From Roseovarius mucosus DSM 17069 (lineage in GTDB: Bacteria; Pseudomonadota; Alphaproteobacteria; Rhodobacterales; Rhodobacteraceae): a stretch of 45,543 nucleotides of DNA. Under the pieces are notes generated by a model. That model was not told where the DNA came from and searched no databases. It was given only the letters and a program-made list of their open reading frames with translations. Shown here piece after piece: positions 34,261 through 42,731 of the stretch (positions are counted from its first letter, which is position 1; every line of letters begins with the position of its first letter). The translations under genes and the position numbers were made by a program. The stretch is from NCBI RefSeq assembly GCF_000768555.3, contig NZ_KN293982.1, positions 1-45,543 on the forward strand, given 5' to 3'.

Positions 34261-35452
34261 AAAGACCTCTTCGTGACGAGCTGGTTTTCTGCTGCAGCGC
34301 GGATTTGCCCATCCCTTTCGCCCCGCTGTCTTTTCAGCGGGCAAAGTGGTTTTGGGGGTTTTGGTTTATGCGATCGCCTGGGTTTGTCGGGTTAGGGTGA
34401 TCTTGTTTGCGGCTTTCAGGAGGTTTTGTCCGATGGCCGCCATCGCCAGTTGGGCGTGGGTTTTGGCCCTTCCGACGTATCGGGCGCGGTGCAGGCCGAA
34501 GAGCCGTTTCATCGTGCCAAAGCACTGTTCTACCCGAAACCGCTGTTTTGAGATGAGCCGGTTGAACCGTTTCTCCGAGGCGCGCAGCGGGCGGCCCCGG
34601 GCGGCCTTGCGCATGATCCCGTCGCGGTGCTTGCCTTTGAGCGCAGCGCGATTGGCCCGGCTGGCATAGGCCTTGTCAGCCAGCACGCGCTGCGCGGATG
34701 CGCCGTCGATCATGGTGGCAAATTCCGGACTTTCGGCGCGGTTGGCGGGCGTGGTGTGGACCTTGTCCACAAACCCGTCCTCGTCGGTGCGGGCAAATCC
34801 CTTGTAGCCCAGCGTGGATTTTGAGCCTTTCTTCACCCAACGCGCGTCAGGATCGGCGCTGAAATGCAGCTCGGGGTCATCGGGCGCGTCGCCCTCGGCG
34901 CGGTCCTGCGGGGGCTCGATATGGCTGCGCGGGCGGGCTGCAGACTCGATCAGCGTCGCATCAATGATCGCCGCCTCGGCCTCTTTCATCTTCAGGCCGT
35001 GCTCCTCGATCTGACGGCAGACCTCTGACAGCAGATCATCGTAAACCCCGCCTTTGACCAGCGCATTGCGGAACCGGCAATGGGTAGTCTCATCCGGCAC
35101 CGATGCGTGCAGATCAAGCCCGCAGAACAGCATGAAATCTAGCCGGACCTTGAGCGCACGTTCCAGCTTCGGACCCGACAGCCCGTGCCACTGGCCGATC
35201 AGCAGACACTTGAACAAAACCAGCGGATCATACCCCTGCGGCCCGACACCGGATCTCCCAAGGCCCCGCGTCAGGATCGACGAAAACGTTCGCCAGTTCA
35301 TCAGAGCGTCGATCTTCGACAGCACATCCTCAAACCCAATCCGATCCGCCGCTTCGCGAAAAAACAAGTCCATGAAAACCATCCCAAAACTTCTGTGACA
35401 GAATACCAAAAGATCAAACCGGCAGGAATCCCGGAATTACGCAGAGGTCTTT
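34261..35452 (-). mobile_element. IS5-family insertion sequence, apparently intact
   Basis: About 1.19 kb with short inverted ends AAAGACCTCT (34261-34270) and AGAGGTCTTT (35443-35452) around one full transposase gene. The exact ends may differ by a few bases and no convincing target duplication was seen. It inserted into an IS66 remnant. Confidence 0.7.
34366..35382 (-). CDS. IS5-family transposase
   Basis: About 338 residues, uninterrupted. It has an N-terminal transposase-domain region (FFREAADRIGFEDVLSKIDA, PQGYDPLVLFKCLLIGQWHG). The DDE core has AIIDATLIES (first Asp), VLADKAYASRANRAALKGKH (second Asp), and RFRVEQCFGTMKRLFGLHRA (Glu). The start is probably the ATG at 35382 (MVFMDLFFREAAD); a longer form from 35409 is possible. 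It is the only clearly intact IS transposase in the 33.8-37.0 kb debris region, so this copy may still be mobile. Confidence 0.88.
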   Translation of the reverse strand: MVFMDLFFREAADRIGFEDVLSKIDALMNWRTFSSILTRGLGRSGVGPQGYDPLVLFKCLLIGQWHGLSGPKLERALKVRLDFMLFCGLDLHASVPDETTHCRFRNALVKGGVYDDLLSEVCRQIEEHGLKMKEAEAAIIDATLIESAARPRSHIEPPQDRAEGDAPDDPELHFSADPDARWVKKGSKSTLGYKGFARTDEDGFVDKVHTTPANRAESPEFATMIDGASAQRVLADKAYASRANRAALKGKHRDGIMRKAARGRPLRASEKRFNRLISKQRFRVEQCFGTMKRLFGLHRARYVGRAKTHAQLAMAAIGQNLLKAANKITLTRQTQAIA

Positions 35453-35633
35453 TACCATGACATTCGGGAAACAGGGGCAGAAACCGAAGCGCCAAAGTCA
35501 GCATTCTCGATAACAACACCTTCGAGCGGACATGCCGTCCGATCGCCGTTGGTTGGTCGTTATGTATCCCTTTCATAGTGCTTGGAAACATTGATAGCTG
35601 ATCTTCGAAATCCGCGCGACACGGACGTCCTTT
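35453..35633. other. Unassigned sequence between mobile fragments
   Basis: 180 bases without a recognisable gene, hairpin terminator or repeat. Confidence 0.4.
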
Positions 35634-35846
35634 TCATACAAGAGCATTTTTGACCTTATCAGAATGCAGGTCAGCCGTTCGATTTTGGTTCGGTGCGCCA
35701 TCCACCACCTGATTTGCGGGCAGAATACCGTCCTTTATCAGCTTGCGGATGACGTGATTGGTCACACCGAGCCGTTTCGCTGCCTCGGTCATGGTGCGCC
35801 ACGGACCATCCTTGTCAGCAGACAGGTATCCATGAATGTCGTTCAC
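35634..35846 (-). pseudogene. Site-specific recombinase C-terminal fragment (helix-turn-helix)
   Basis: 70 codons: GPWRTMTEAAKRLGVTNHVI, RKLIKDGILPANQVVDGAPN, and ADLHSDKVKNAL. This resembles the C-terminal DNA-binding module of serine recombinases that mobilise elements in alphaproteobacteria. The catalytic part is absent. It may be a fragment left by an excised or deleted element. Confidence 0.55.
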
Positions 35847-35869
35847 ACGTCGGATGGATGAAACGCGTT

Positions 35870-36224
35870 TTGAATTTCAGGTCTTGCGCTGATCTGTCGG
35901 CGTTCCCAGGCGCACGACTTGCGCGAGACTGATAAGTTGATCCGTGATCTGTCTGCCGGGCACTTGCTGGCGGACAGGGCTTTCGATGCGGATTGGTTGT
36001 GAAATGACCTGCTGGAACGTGGCATCATCCCGGTCATACCGCCGAAATCCAATCGGAAATTTCCCGCATCCTTCGGCAAGGAAACCTACAAATGGCGACT
36101 CTTGATGGAGAACTACTTCGGCAAGTTGAAGGAAAACAGAGGCATAGCCATGCGCTCGTGCAAAACCGACCAAAGCTTCAAAGCCTTCATCTCGATTACC
36201 GCAGCAATCATCCAGACCCGGTGA
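35870..36224 (+). pseudogene. IS5-family transposase C-terminal fragment
   Basis: The plus strand reads DKLIRDLSAGHLLADRAFDA, DWL, stop, NDLLERGIIPVIPPKSNRKF, KWRLLMENYFGKLKENRGIA and FKAFISITAAIIQTR. It is a different IS5 subgroup from the intact copy at 34261. The in-frame TGA replaces what is usually an Arg codon. No N-terminal half is present. Confidence 0.7.
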
Positions 36225-36854
36225 ACGTCAACAGCCCCTAGATGTCAGCTGGTTTCTGTCGGACAGTTTGAAGGGTGCGTTCTGCACACCTGATCAGTTC
36301 ACCGCGGTCCACGGTTGCGCCGATCTGATTGATCGCGTTCCTCGCCGCCGCGAGATACTCAGGCTGGGGTGTAACGATGGTGTGCGTGCGGCTGCCCCGG
36401 CGACCGGTCTGTGTGTTTTTCTCCGTTCGCTGTTCCGAGACACGGCAAATCGCCGGCAATGCTGGCCCGCCGATCCAGCAGTTTCCGTCGATGAGGAAAG
36501 GCCACGCAAAGCCTGGTTTCTGCTGCAGGATCATTGCGCAACGAAAAAGCCACAGCGAGCAAAGGGCGCGTCATTCCGAAGTTCAAAGCCGCGAGCATAC
36601 CGTATCGGTCGTAGCGGCTTTGGGAAGAGGTCGAGCAATGGCGAAGCCCATGCTCAAGAACACCGACATCCTGCATCGTCAAACCCAACCGCCGACCTGC
36701 GTGGCAACTTCCCTTTTGATAAGCCAGCTTCAGCTGACTTGCCCCTTCGGAGATACATTCGACCGGAAACTCCGCGCGGCACGCGAGCAACATGCCGTTG
36801 AGATCGCTCCGCACCAAGCGCGTGATTGAACCTGTCCCGCTTTCGTGCCGCCCC
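36225..36854. other. Unassigned debris
   Basis: 630 bases. A 98-codon minus-strand frame (36238-36534) and some plus-strand frames are open, but I recognise no family in any of them and codon usage does not favour one. It is probably decayed mobile DNA. Confidence 0.4.
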
Positions 36855-37022
36855 AAGTGCTCGATTCGAATGCGACAGGGCTTTTCCATCCCAGTGCTGA
36901 GTGACGTCGCCGTGGATTGTAGAACCCGTTGATGCATTCGAAGATCGCCATCTCAGCTTGCCGCCTCGTTTCCCATGACCGTCGCCAGATCAGTTCGGCC
37001 TTGATGGTTTTGAAGAACCCAA
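36855..37022 (-). pseudogene. IS3-family OrfB C-terminal fragment
   Basis: The minus strand reads FFKTIKAELIWRRSWETRRQ, then AEMAIFECINGFYNPRRRHS and ALGWKSPVAFE. This is the end of an IS3-type transposase, with no catalytic N-terminal part. It is the last mobile fragment before the urease operon. Confidence 0.75.
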
Positions 37023-37031
37023 GGCGCGGTC

Positions 37032-37060
37032 TTGACATACCGCAAGGTGAATGGTCTATT
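37032..37060 (+). promoter_or_regulatory. Candidate sigma-70 promoter of the gcvT-ure operon
   Basis: TTGACA (37032-37037), a 17-base spacer, then TCTATT (37055-37060; four of six consensus bases). It lies about 180 bases before the GcvT-like start and just beyond the IS3 fragment, so expression of the urease operon may depend on DNA brought by the IS. Spacing and -35 are ideal; no experimental support. Confidence 0.45.
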
Positions 37061-37236
37061 GCTCGTTGGGCTGGGAAGCCGATCAAATTCCGACCGGCAT
37101 TCAGCGCGTCGCACGAAGTGATGGCAGGGCAATTTGTTCCTGCGGCTGCGCCGCTCCCGAAATCCCTAATCTCTGTCGCCACTTTCTTGTGCTAGCTGCG
37201 TGTCGCTTACTTCACGAAGCCAAAGAGGAACACATC

Positions 37237-38352
37237 ATGGCAAAAATCCAGAGAACCCCGTTTCACGCAGTTGGCGAAAAGATGGGCGCAGATATGAGAG
37301 AGCTTTTCGGATACTATCTTCCGTGGCATTACAACCCGGGACCGGAGGCGGAACACCTTGCGACTCGTGACAAGGCAAGCCTTTGCGATCTTCATTATAT
37401 GGCGGAGTTTTCGGTGTCTGGACCGGACGCTTCGAAATTTGTCCAACATGTGGCCACAGCGAACGTGTCTGAGCTGAAACCAGGTTCGATCAAGTACTCG
37501 ACCTTTTGCAACGCCGAAGGTCAAATGATAGATGACGGAACTATCTGGTGTTTCGAGCCTGATGAATACATGCTGATCACGGGAGACGAGACCGATTTCT
37601 CATGGTTTCAAAAACAGGCCGAACGCTTTGACGTCAGTATTAAGAATGTGACGGATCAACACACCACACTTGCGCTACAAGGACCGAACTCGCGTCAGGT
37701 CTTGCAGCAGGTCACGTCTGCGCCAATTAATGACATCAAATACTACAAATTCATCAAGGGCGACGTGGCCGGTGTTGCCTGTGTGATTGCGCGTATGGGC
37801 TACACCGGCGAGTTCGGGTTTGAATTGCACTGTGATCCTGAAGAGGCCGAGAAGGTTTGGAATGCTCTGTTCGAAGCCGGAGAGAAACACGGTCTTGTTC
37901 CTCTGGGGCAGTGCGGGCTGGAAAGCGTACGTCAGGAGGCCGGCTACGTCTTGGTCGGCAACGAGCATAACAAGCAGACCAATCCGTTGGAAGCCGGCCT
38001 GGGCTGGACGGTCGATTTCAACAAACCCGATTTTTGCGGAAAGGCCGCGCTGGAGAAAATCCGGGATCAGGGCATCAACCGCACGCTGGTATGGTTCGAC
38101 GTTCCGGACGGTACGATCATGAGCACCGGTGATGCCGTAATCGCCGGTGGAAAGGAAATCGGCCGGGTCACAAGCGGATCGTATTCTCCGGGCCGGAAGA
38201 AGGGCAGCGCGATGGCCTATGTCGCGCCGGAATACGCAATAAGCGGTGTTTGCTACGATCTGAAGGACAAGGCTGCCAGCCATTCTGCGAAACTGTCTCT
38301 GGTGCCCTTGTTCGACCCTTGCAAGGTCAGAAGCAGAACGTTCGTTCGGTAA
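37237..38352 (+). CDS. GcvT-family folate-dependent aminomethyltransferase-like protein
   Basis: 371 residues of the glycine-cleavage T-protein family: AEHLATRDKASLCDLHYMAE, a folate-site-like segment NAEGQMIDDGTIWCFEPDEY (with the conserved Asp pair), LALQGPNSRQVLQQV, RMGYTGEFGFELHCDPEEAE, GLESVRQEAGYVLVGNE, and RVTSGSYSPGRKKGSAMAYV. The start at 37237 has AAGAGGA seven bases ahead. The urease gene ureAB follows after 30 bases, so it belongs to that operon. No gcvH or gcvP is near, so ordinary glycine cleavage is unlikely. Family members move one-carbon units to tetrahydrofolate, so it may demethylate a substrate that then feeds urease. That role is a hypothesis. Confidence 0.82.
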   Translation: MAKIQRTPFHAVGEKMGADMRELFGYYLPWHYNPGPEAEHLATRDKASLCDLHYMAEFSVSGPDASKFVQHVATANVSELKPGSIKYSTFCNAEGQMIDDGTIWCFEPDEYMLITGDETDFSWFQKQAERFDVSIKNVTDQHTTLALQGPNSRQVLQQVTSAPINDIKYYKFIKGDVAGVACVIARMGYTGEFGFELHCDPEEAEKVWNALFEAGEKHGLVPLGQCGLESVRQEAGYVLVGNEHNKQTNPLEAGLGWTVDFNKPDFCGKAALEKIRDQGINRTLVWFDVPDGTIMSTGDAVIAGGKEIGRVTSGSYSPGRKKGSAMAYVAPEYAISGVCYDLKDKAASHSAKLSLVPLFDPCKVRSRTFVR

Positions 38353-38382
38353 TTGACTAATCAGGCGGGCGGATAAAACTCT

Positions 38383-39021
38383 ATGTACTTGTCATCAAAA
38401 GACGAAGAGCGACTGCGCTTGTTTCTTGCGGCAGAACTCGCCCGCCGCCGAAAGGCTCGCGGATTGCAACTCACTTACCCCGAGGCCTATGCCCTTATCG
38501 CAGACGACATTTGCGAGGGTGCCCGAGACGGCAAATCGGTTGCGGAACTGATGTCACTGGGCACACTAATCCTCACCGAAAGCGATGTGTTGCCGGGCGT
38601 TTCGACACTCCTGGAAACCATAATGGTCGAGGCTATGTTCGAGGACGGTCAGAAACTGGTTTGTGTTCACAATCCGATACAGAAAGCAGATCTTCCGGCC
38701 TCAACGGAAATACCGGGAAAAATCGAGTTCGCCGACACGGATGTAGAGATCAATTCCGGCCGAAAGGCAATCGAAGTCACTGTCGTGAACACTGGTGATC
38801 GCCCGATTCAGGTGGGTTCGCATTTCCACTTTTTCGAAGTGAATAGCGCTCTCCAGTTTGATCGGTCATCAGGTTACGGTCGTCGGCTTGCAATCCCCGC
38901 AGGCACGGCCGTTCGATTCGAACCTGGTGCGGACATGACCGTACAACTGATTGAGTTTGGAGGGAAAAAAATTTTCAACAAGCCAGAATCGATTGAAAAG
39001 GGCGACGCTGAAACGACTTGA
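38383..39021 (+). CDS. ureAB: Fused urease gamma-beta subunit (UreAB)
   Basis: 212 residues in one frame. Residues 1-100 are the gamma subunit ([20 protein letters not shown], then [20 protein letters not shown]). Residues about 108-205 are the beta subunit ([54 protein letters not shown]). Most proteobacteria have separate ureA and ureB; a fusion of this kind is known from Helicobacter UreA and some other lineages. The ATG at 38383 has no strong ribosome site. It assembles with UreC into the nickel urease. It is 76 bases before ureC. Confidence 0.9.
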   Translation: MYLSSKDEERLRLFLAAELARRRKARGLQLTYPEAYALIADDICEGARDGKSVAELMSLGTLILTESDVLPGVSTLLETIMVEAMFEDGQKLVCVHNPIQKADLPASTEIPGKIEFADTDVEINSGRKAIEVTVVNTGDRPIQVGSHFHFFEVNSALQFDRSSGYGRRLAIPAGTAVRFEPGADMTVQLIEFGGKKIFNKPESIEKGDAETT

Positions 39022-39096
39022 GCCATGCCGGACAGAAGATGTCGTTCTTATGTCTTCCCGAAAGCATGGCGGTGATAACAGAAAAGAAGAATCAAG

Positions 39097-40806
39097 ATGA
39101 AAATCACACGCCGCCAATATGCTGATCTCTATGGCCCTACCCGTCGAGACAAAATAAGACTCGGAGATACTTCTCTTTGGATCGAAATCGAAGAAGATCT
39201 GACGGGAAAAGGCGATGAATTGGTATTTGGCGCTCCCAAAACCTTGCGAGCGGGTGCAGGCGCAAACGTAGACACCTTATCGCGCTGCGGTGCACTGGAC
39301 ATTGTCATCACGAATGCGATCATCGTTGATCCGATTTTGGGAGTGATCAAGGCCGATATCGGCATAAAGAACGGACGTATTGCAGGTATCGGGAAGGCTG
39401 GCGACCCCAACATTATGGATGGCGTGGCTCCGGACCTCATTGTCGGCCCGTCCACGGATGTTCGTGCGGCCGAGGGGCTTATCGCTACCGCCGGGGGAAT
39501 TGACTGTCATGTTCACTTTATTGATCCAGGACAGTGCGGAGAGGCGCTTTCGTCCGGAATCACCACGCTCATCGGCGGTGGTCTGGGCGCGACCACGGTA
39601 CCCATTGCATCGACCGGCGTTCAAAATCTGGCAATCATGCTCAGAGCCGCGGAGGATTTTCCGCTCAATTTCGGTTTCTTCGGAAAGGGCGGCTCATACA
39701 CGGTAGAACCGTTGGCCGAGCAACTTCGAAGCGGTGCCGGCGGGCTGAAGATTCACGAAGACTGGGGGGCCATGCCTCCGGTGATCAATGCATGTTTGGA
39801 GGCTGGCGATGAATTCGATGTTCAGATCCAGTTACACGCGGATACGTTGAATGAAGCCGGTTATCTTCAGTCAACCATGGAAGCGATCGCGGGCAGAACG
39901 ATCCATGCCTATCACGTCGAAGGGGCTGCGGGCGGACACGCGCCTGATATCCTTGAAATTTGCGGATACGAAAACGTACTTCCTTCGTCAACCAATCCGA
40001 CCAATCCGTACACGATAAATACGTTCGATGAACATTTCGACATGACGATGACAAGTCACCACCTGAACCCGAGGGTTCCCGAGGATATTGCATTTGCTGA
40101 GTCGCGCATCCGTCATGAGACCATAGCCGCCGAGGACGTTTTGCACGACATGGGGGCTATCAGCGCAATGGGATCCGATTCCCAGGGCATGGGGCGCATT
40201 GCAGAAACGATCTGCCGGACCTGGCAACTTGCATCGCACATGAAGTCCCAGCGCGGTGCGCTGGACGAGGATCGGCCCAACGGAAACGATAACCAGCGCG
40301 TGCTTCGCTACATTGCGAAGTACACAATCAACCCGGCAATAATTTTCGGTATAGCGGGTGAGGTTGGCTCACTCGAAGTCGGCAAGATGGCTGACATAGT
40401 GCTCTGGAAGCCCAAGTTTTTCGGGATTCACCCCGAGATCGTTTTCAAGGGCGGTTTCCCGGTCTGGGCGGTCATGGGCGAGCCAAGCGCTTCGTTGATG
40501 ACATGCGCGCCGCTGCAATACAGGCCTCAATGGGGGGCATTCGGCCATGGCAACGCCGAATTGTCGGCCACGTTCATGGCAAAAGTGGCCATTGATGACG
40601 GAATTCCAGAAAAGCTTGGACTAAGCAAGAAATGTTTGCCTCTGAGAGGAGCGAGACAACTCTCGAAGAGAGATATGATAAGAAATTCCACCCTGCCGAA
40701 AGTACGGGTCGACCCTGAGACCTATAGGGTTACAATTGATGATATCGAATGCGTTCACAAACCCATGACCAAAGTGCCACTCGGCCGCCTTTATAGCCTC
40801 CGGTGA
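39097..40806 (+). CDS. ureC: Urease alpha subunit with Ser in place of the flap Cys
   Basis: 569 residues, full length. The nickel ligands and active-site residues are in place: GGIDCHVHFID (two His), GLKIHEDWGAMP (carbamylated Lys and His), QLHADTLNEAG, HVEGAAGGHAPD and MGSDSQGMGR (Asp). The mobile-flap motif, normally MVCHHL, reads MTSHHL here, so the catalytic-flap Cys (319 in Klebsiella numbering) is Ser while the following His is kept. The loop after GGG is shorter than usual (GLGATTVPIASTG instead of the longer G(T/P)GPAxGTxATTC type). These differences mark a divergent urease and may alter kinetics or substrate choice. The stop overlaps the ureG start. Confidence 0.92.
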   Translation: MKITRRQYADLYGPTRRDKIRLGDTSLWIEIEEDLTGKGDELVFGAPKTLRAGAGANVDTLSRCGALDIVITNAIIVDPILGVIKADIGIKNGRIAGIGKAGDPNIMDGVAPDLIVGPSTDVRAAEGLIATAGGIDCHVHFIDPGQCGEALSSGITTLIGGGLGATTVPIASTGVQNLAIMLRAAEDFPLNFGFFGKGGSYTVEPLAEQLRSGAGGLKIHEDWGAMPPVINACLEAGDEFDVQIQLHADTLNEAGYLQSTMEAIAGRTIHAYHVEGAAGGHAPDILEICGYENVLPSSTNPTNPYTINTFDEHFDMTMTSHHLNPRVPEDIAFAESRIRHETIAAEDVLHDMGAISAMGSDSQGMGRIAETICRTWQLASHMKSQRGALDEDRPNGNDNQRVLRYIAKYTINPAIIFGIAGEVGSLEVGKMADIVLWKPKFFGIHPEIVFKGGFPVWAVMGEPSASLMTCAPLQYRPQWGAFGHGNAELSATFMAKVAIDDGIPEKLGLSKKCLPLRGARQLSKRDMIRNSTLPKVRVDPETYRVTIDDIECVHKPMTKVPLGRLYSLR

Positions 40807-41447
40807 TGGATATAATGAAAAACGAATTGATCCGAATAGGAATTGGCGGGCCAGTGGGAGCTGGAAAAACCCTTCTGATCGAAAAGCTGTTACCAAAGAT
40901 GATTGCGGACGGCCTGAACGTCGTCGTGGTCACAAACGATCTCGTGACGAAAGAGGATGCCGCTCGATTGAAAGACAGCGGCCTGATAGATCCCGATCGC
41001 ATCGTGGGAGTGGAAACTGGAGCATGTCCGCACACCGCGATCAGAGAAGACCCGGCGGCGAACTTGTGCGCCGTCGAGCGTTTATCCAGTCTCTACGATC
41101 CCGATATCTTGTTTGTCGAGAGTGGCGGTGACAATCTGGCATCGACATTCAGCCCGGACTTGGTCGATTACTGGATTTTCATGATAGATTGCGCGGCCGG
41201 TCACGATATCCCGCGCAAGCGGGGACTGGGAGTCCTGAAGGCCGATCTGGTCCTCGTGAACAAGGCGGACATAGCCGCTTTTGTCGGTACCTCGCTGGAA
41301 AAGATGGCGCAGGGTATGGAAGAAGTGCGACCCGGTCGAGCATGGCTGATGTCCAGTCTCCTGAACGACGAAGACGTTCAGGATATCTACGAAACACTGC
41401 GGCAGCAACTCCCGTTTAAGAGGCGAGCCGATGCTACCACAACTTGA
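40806..41447 (+). CDS. ureG: UreG, GTPase for urease nickel insertion
   Basis: 213 residues of the SIMIBI GTPase UreG. P-loop GGPVGAGKT, the CPH nickel motif in VETGACPHTAIREDP, ESGGDNLASTFSPDLVDYWI, and the guanine-specificity motif NKAD. The ATG at 40806 overlaps the ureC stop by one base (TGATG); an internal ATG at 40815 is a second option. Its 3' end overlaps ureD by 17 bases. It delivers nickel with UreD and UreF. Confidence 0.92.
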   Translation: MDIMKNELIRIGIGGPVGAGKTLLIEKLLPKMIADGLNVVVVTNDLVTKEDAARLKDSGLIDPDRIVGVETGACPHTAIREDPAANLCAVERLSSLYDPDILFVESGGDNLASTFSPDLVDYWIFMIDCAAGHDIPRKRGLGVLKADLVLVNKADIAAFVGTSLEKMAQGMEEVRPGRAWLMSSLLNDEDVQDIYETLRQQLPFKRRADATTT

Positions 41448-42246
41448 CCTGCACTTTTCAACGATAAAAGAAGGGCGTACTGTCCTTCGGTCCGGTTATT
41501 CGCGATTTCCCTTAAGGCACAGTCCCGAGTTACACCTTTCAGAGTCATTGCCGAGTTTGGCGACGTGCTTCATCACCAACAGCAGTGGAGGGATGTTCGA
41601 AAGGGATCAGCTTGAGGTCTGTGTCACACTGGACGCCGACTCCAAGCTTCAGCTTTTGAACTTGTCGGCAACGCTTCTTCACAAATGCAACCAACTGGCA
41701 TCACGTGAAACTTGTCGGTTCGAAATCGGAGATAACGCTTACTTTGAAATTGTCAGGAAACCACTCATTCCAACGTCAGGTTCCGATTACGAGCAGAACA
41801 GTTATCTGGAAATCGGGCGCGGTGCCATCGCGGTTATAGCCGACACGGTTTTCTCGGGGCGGTACTCTTCTGGCGAACGTCATCGTTACAAGGCAATAAA
41901 ATTAGGACTGGATGTCGTCTTTCAGGGAAAGCGACTTGTGTCTGAACGAAGTGGTATGCGCCCGTGTGGTGGTATTTCCGCTCTGAGGTCTGAATCCGGG
42001 TGGAATTGCATGAGTACGGTTTACTGCATCGGTATCGGTCCCGACTGGAAGGCGGTCGAGCGCGAGACAATCCAAGCTCTGGACGATCCGATGTTGGAAA
42101 TCGGCTGTCTGCCAAACGACTCTGGCTTGATAGCGAGATTTTTGTTCCGCTCGTCGGGCTCCGCCTCGGACCGCACAGAAATGTTTGTAAGGTATTTTCG
42201 GGAGCGTTTCGCCGGAAGTCTCGTGAAAGGAAATGACACGCAATGA
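41431..42246 (+). CDS. ureD: UreD (UreH) urease accessory protein
   Basis: 271 residues of the UreD/UreH family, recognised by SGGMFERDQLEVCVTLDADS, LLNLSATLLHKC-type core sequence, YFEIVRKPLIPTSGSDYEQN, and GRGAIAVIADTVFSGRYSSG followed by GERHRYKAI. Homology is weaker than for UreC or UreG, as is usual for this subunit. The start lies inside ureG and the stop overlaps the ureE start (ATGA). UreD scaffolds UreF and UreG on the apo-urease. Confidence 0.85.
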   Translation: MLPQLDLHFSTIKEGRTVLRSGYSRFPLRHSPELHLSESLPSLATCFITNSSGGMFERDQLEVCVTLDADSKLQLLNLSATLLHKCNQLASRETCRFEIGDNAYFEIVRKPLIPTSGSDYEQNSYLEIGRGAIAVIADTVFSGRYSSGERHRYKAIKLGLDVVFQGKRLVSERSGMRPCGGISALRSESGWNCMSTVYCIGIGPDWKAVERETIQALDDPMLEIGCLPNDSGLIARFLFRSSGSASDRTEMFVRYFRERFAGSLVKGNDTQ

Positions 42247-42731
42247 TCATCGTTAATCGAATTGAATTGAGCTCCGAGCAACGTGGTCCACTAGCGACAG
42301 ATGACCGAGTTGCCATCGACTGCTTTCAGGCCTGCCGCAACCGGCTGGCGGTGAAGTCCGAGGCTGGGCGCCAACTGTTCATTGAGCTCGATAAGGACGT
42401 CTATCTGGAAGATGGCTGCCGTCTTGTCTGCGAAAACGGAAAGCATGTCTTGGCGTTTCGCCCGAAGGAATCCGCGTTTCGCCTAGGTTTTCCAGATGCA
42501 ATGGACGACCAAAAACGAGAGGAGATGTATTTCGCTATAGGACACCAGCTTGGGAACCTGCACCTTCCCTCGGAGATCGTTGACGGCGATGTTCTTGGTC
42601 CATCAGTAACCGGTCGCGACTCGATTATCCGTGTGGCGGAAGCGTTCTCGGGACTCTTGAATTTGGCATTTCTGGATACCCAATTGGGGCTTTACCGGCC
42701 ACTATTTGGAATCCGGGGAGGGCATCATTGA
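42243..42731 (+). CDS. ureE: UreE, nickel metallochaperone (short, no His-rich tail)
   Basis: 162 residues. The N-terminal peptide-binding domain (LAVKSEAGRQLFIELDKDVY, LEDGCRLVCENGKHVLAF) is followed by the metal-binding domain with YFAIGHQLGNLHLPSEI, whose second His is the conserved nickel-bridging residue. The protein ends GIRGGHH without the long His tail seen in Klebsiella UreE. The start overlaps the ureD stop, and the end overlaps the ureF TTG start. Confidence 0.88.
   Translation: MIIVNRIELSSEQRGPLATDDRVAIDCFQACRNRLAVKSEAGRQLFIELDKDVYLEDGCRLVCENGKHVLAFRPKESAFRLGFPDAMDDQKREEMYFAIGHQLGNLHLPSEIVDGDVLGPSVTGRDSIIRVAEAFSGLLNLAFLDTQLGLYRPLFGIRGGHH

Noticed and set aside
36238..36534. A 98-codon minus-strand gene
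   Set aside because: No family recognised, no ribosome site, and it lies in decayed mobile DNA; described as debris instead.
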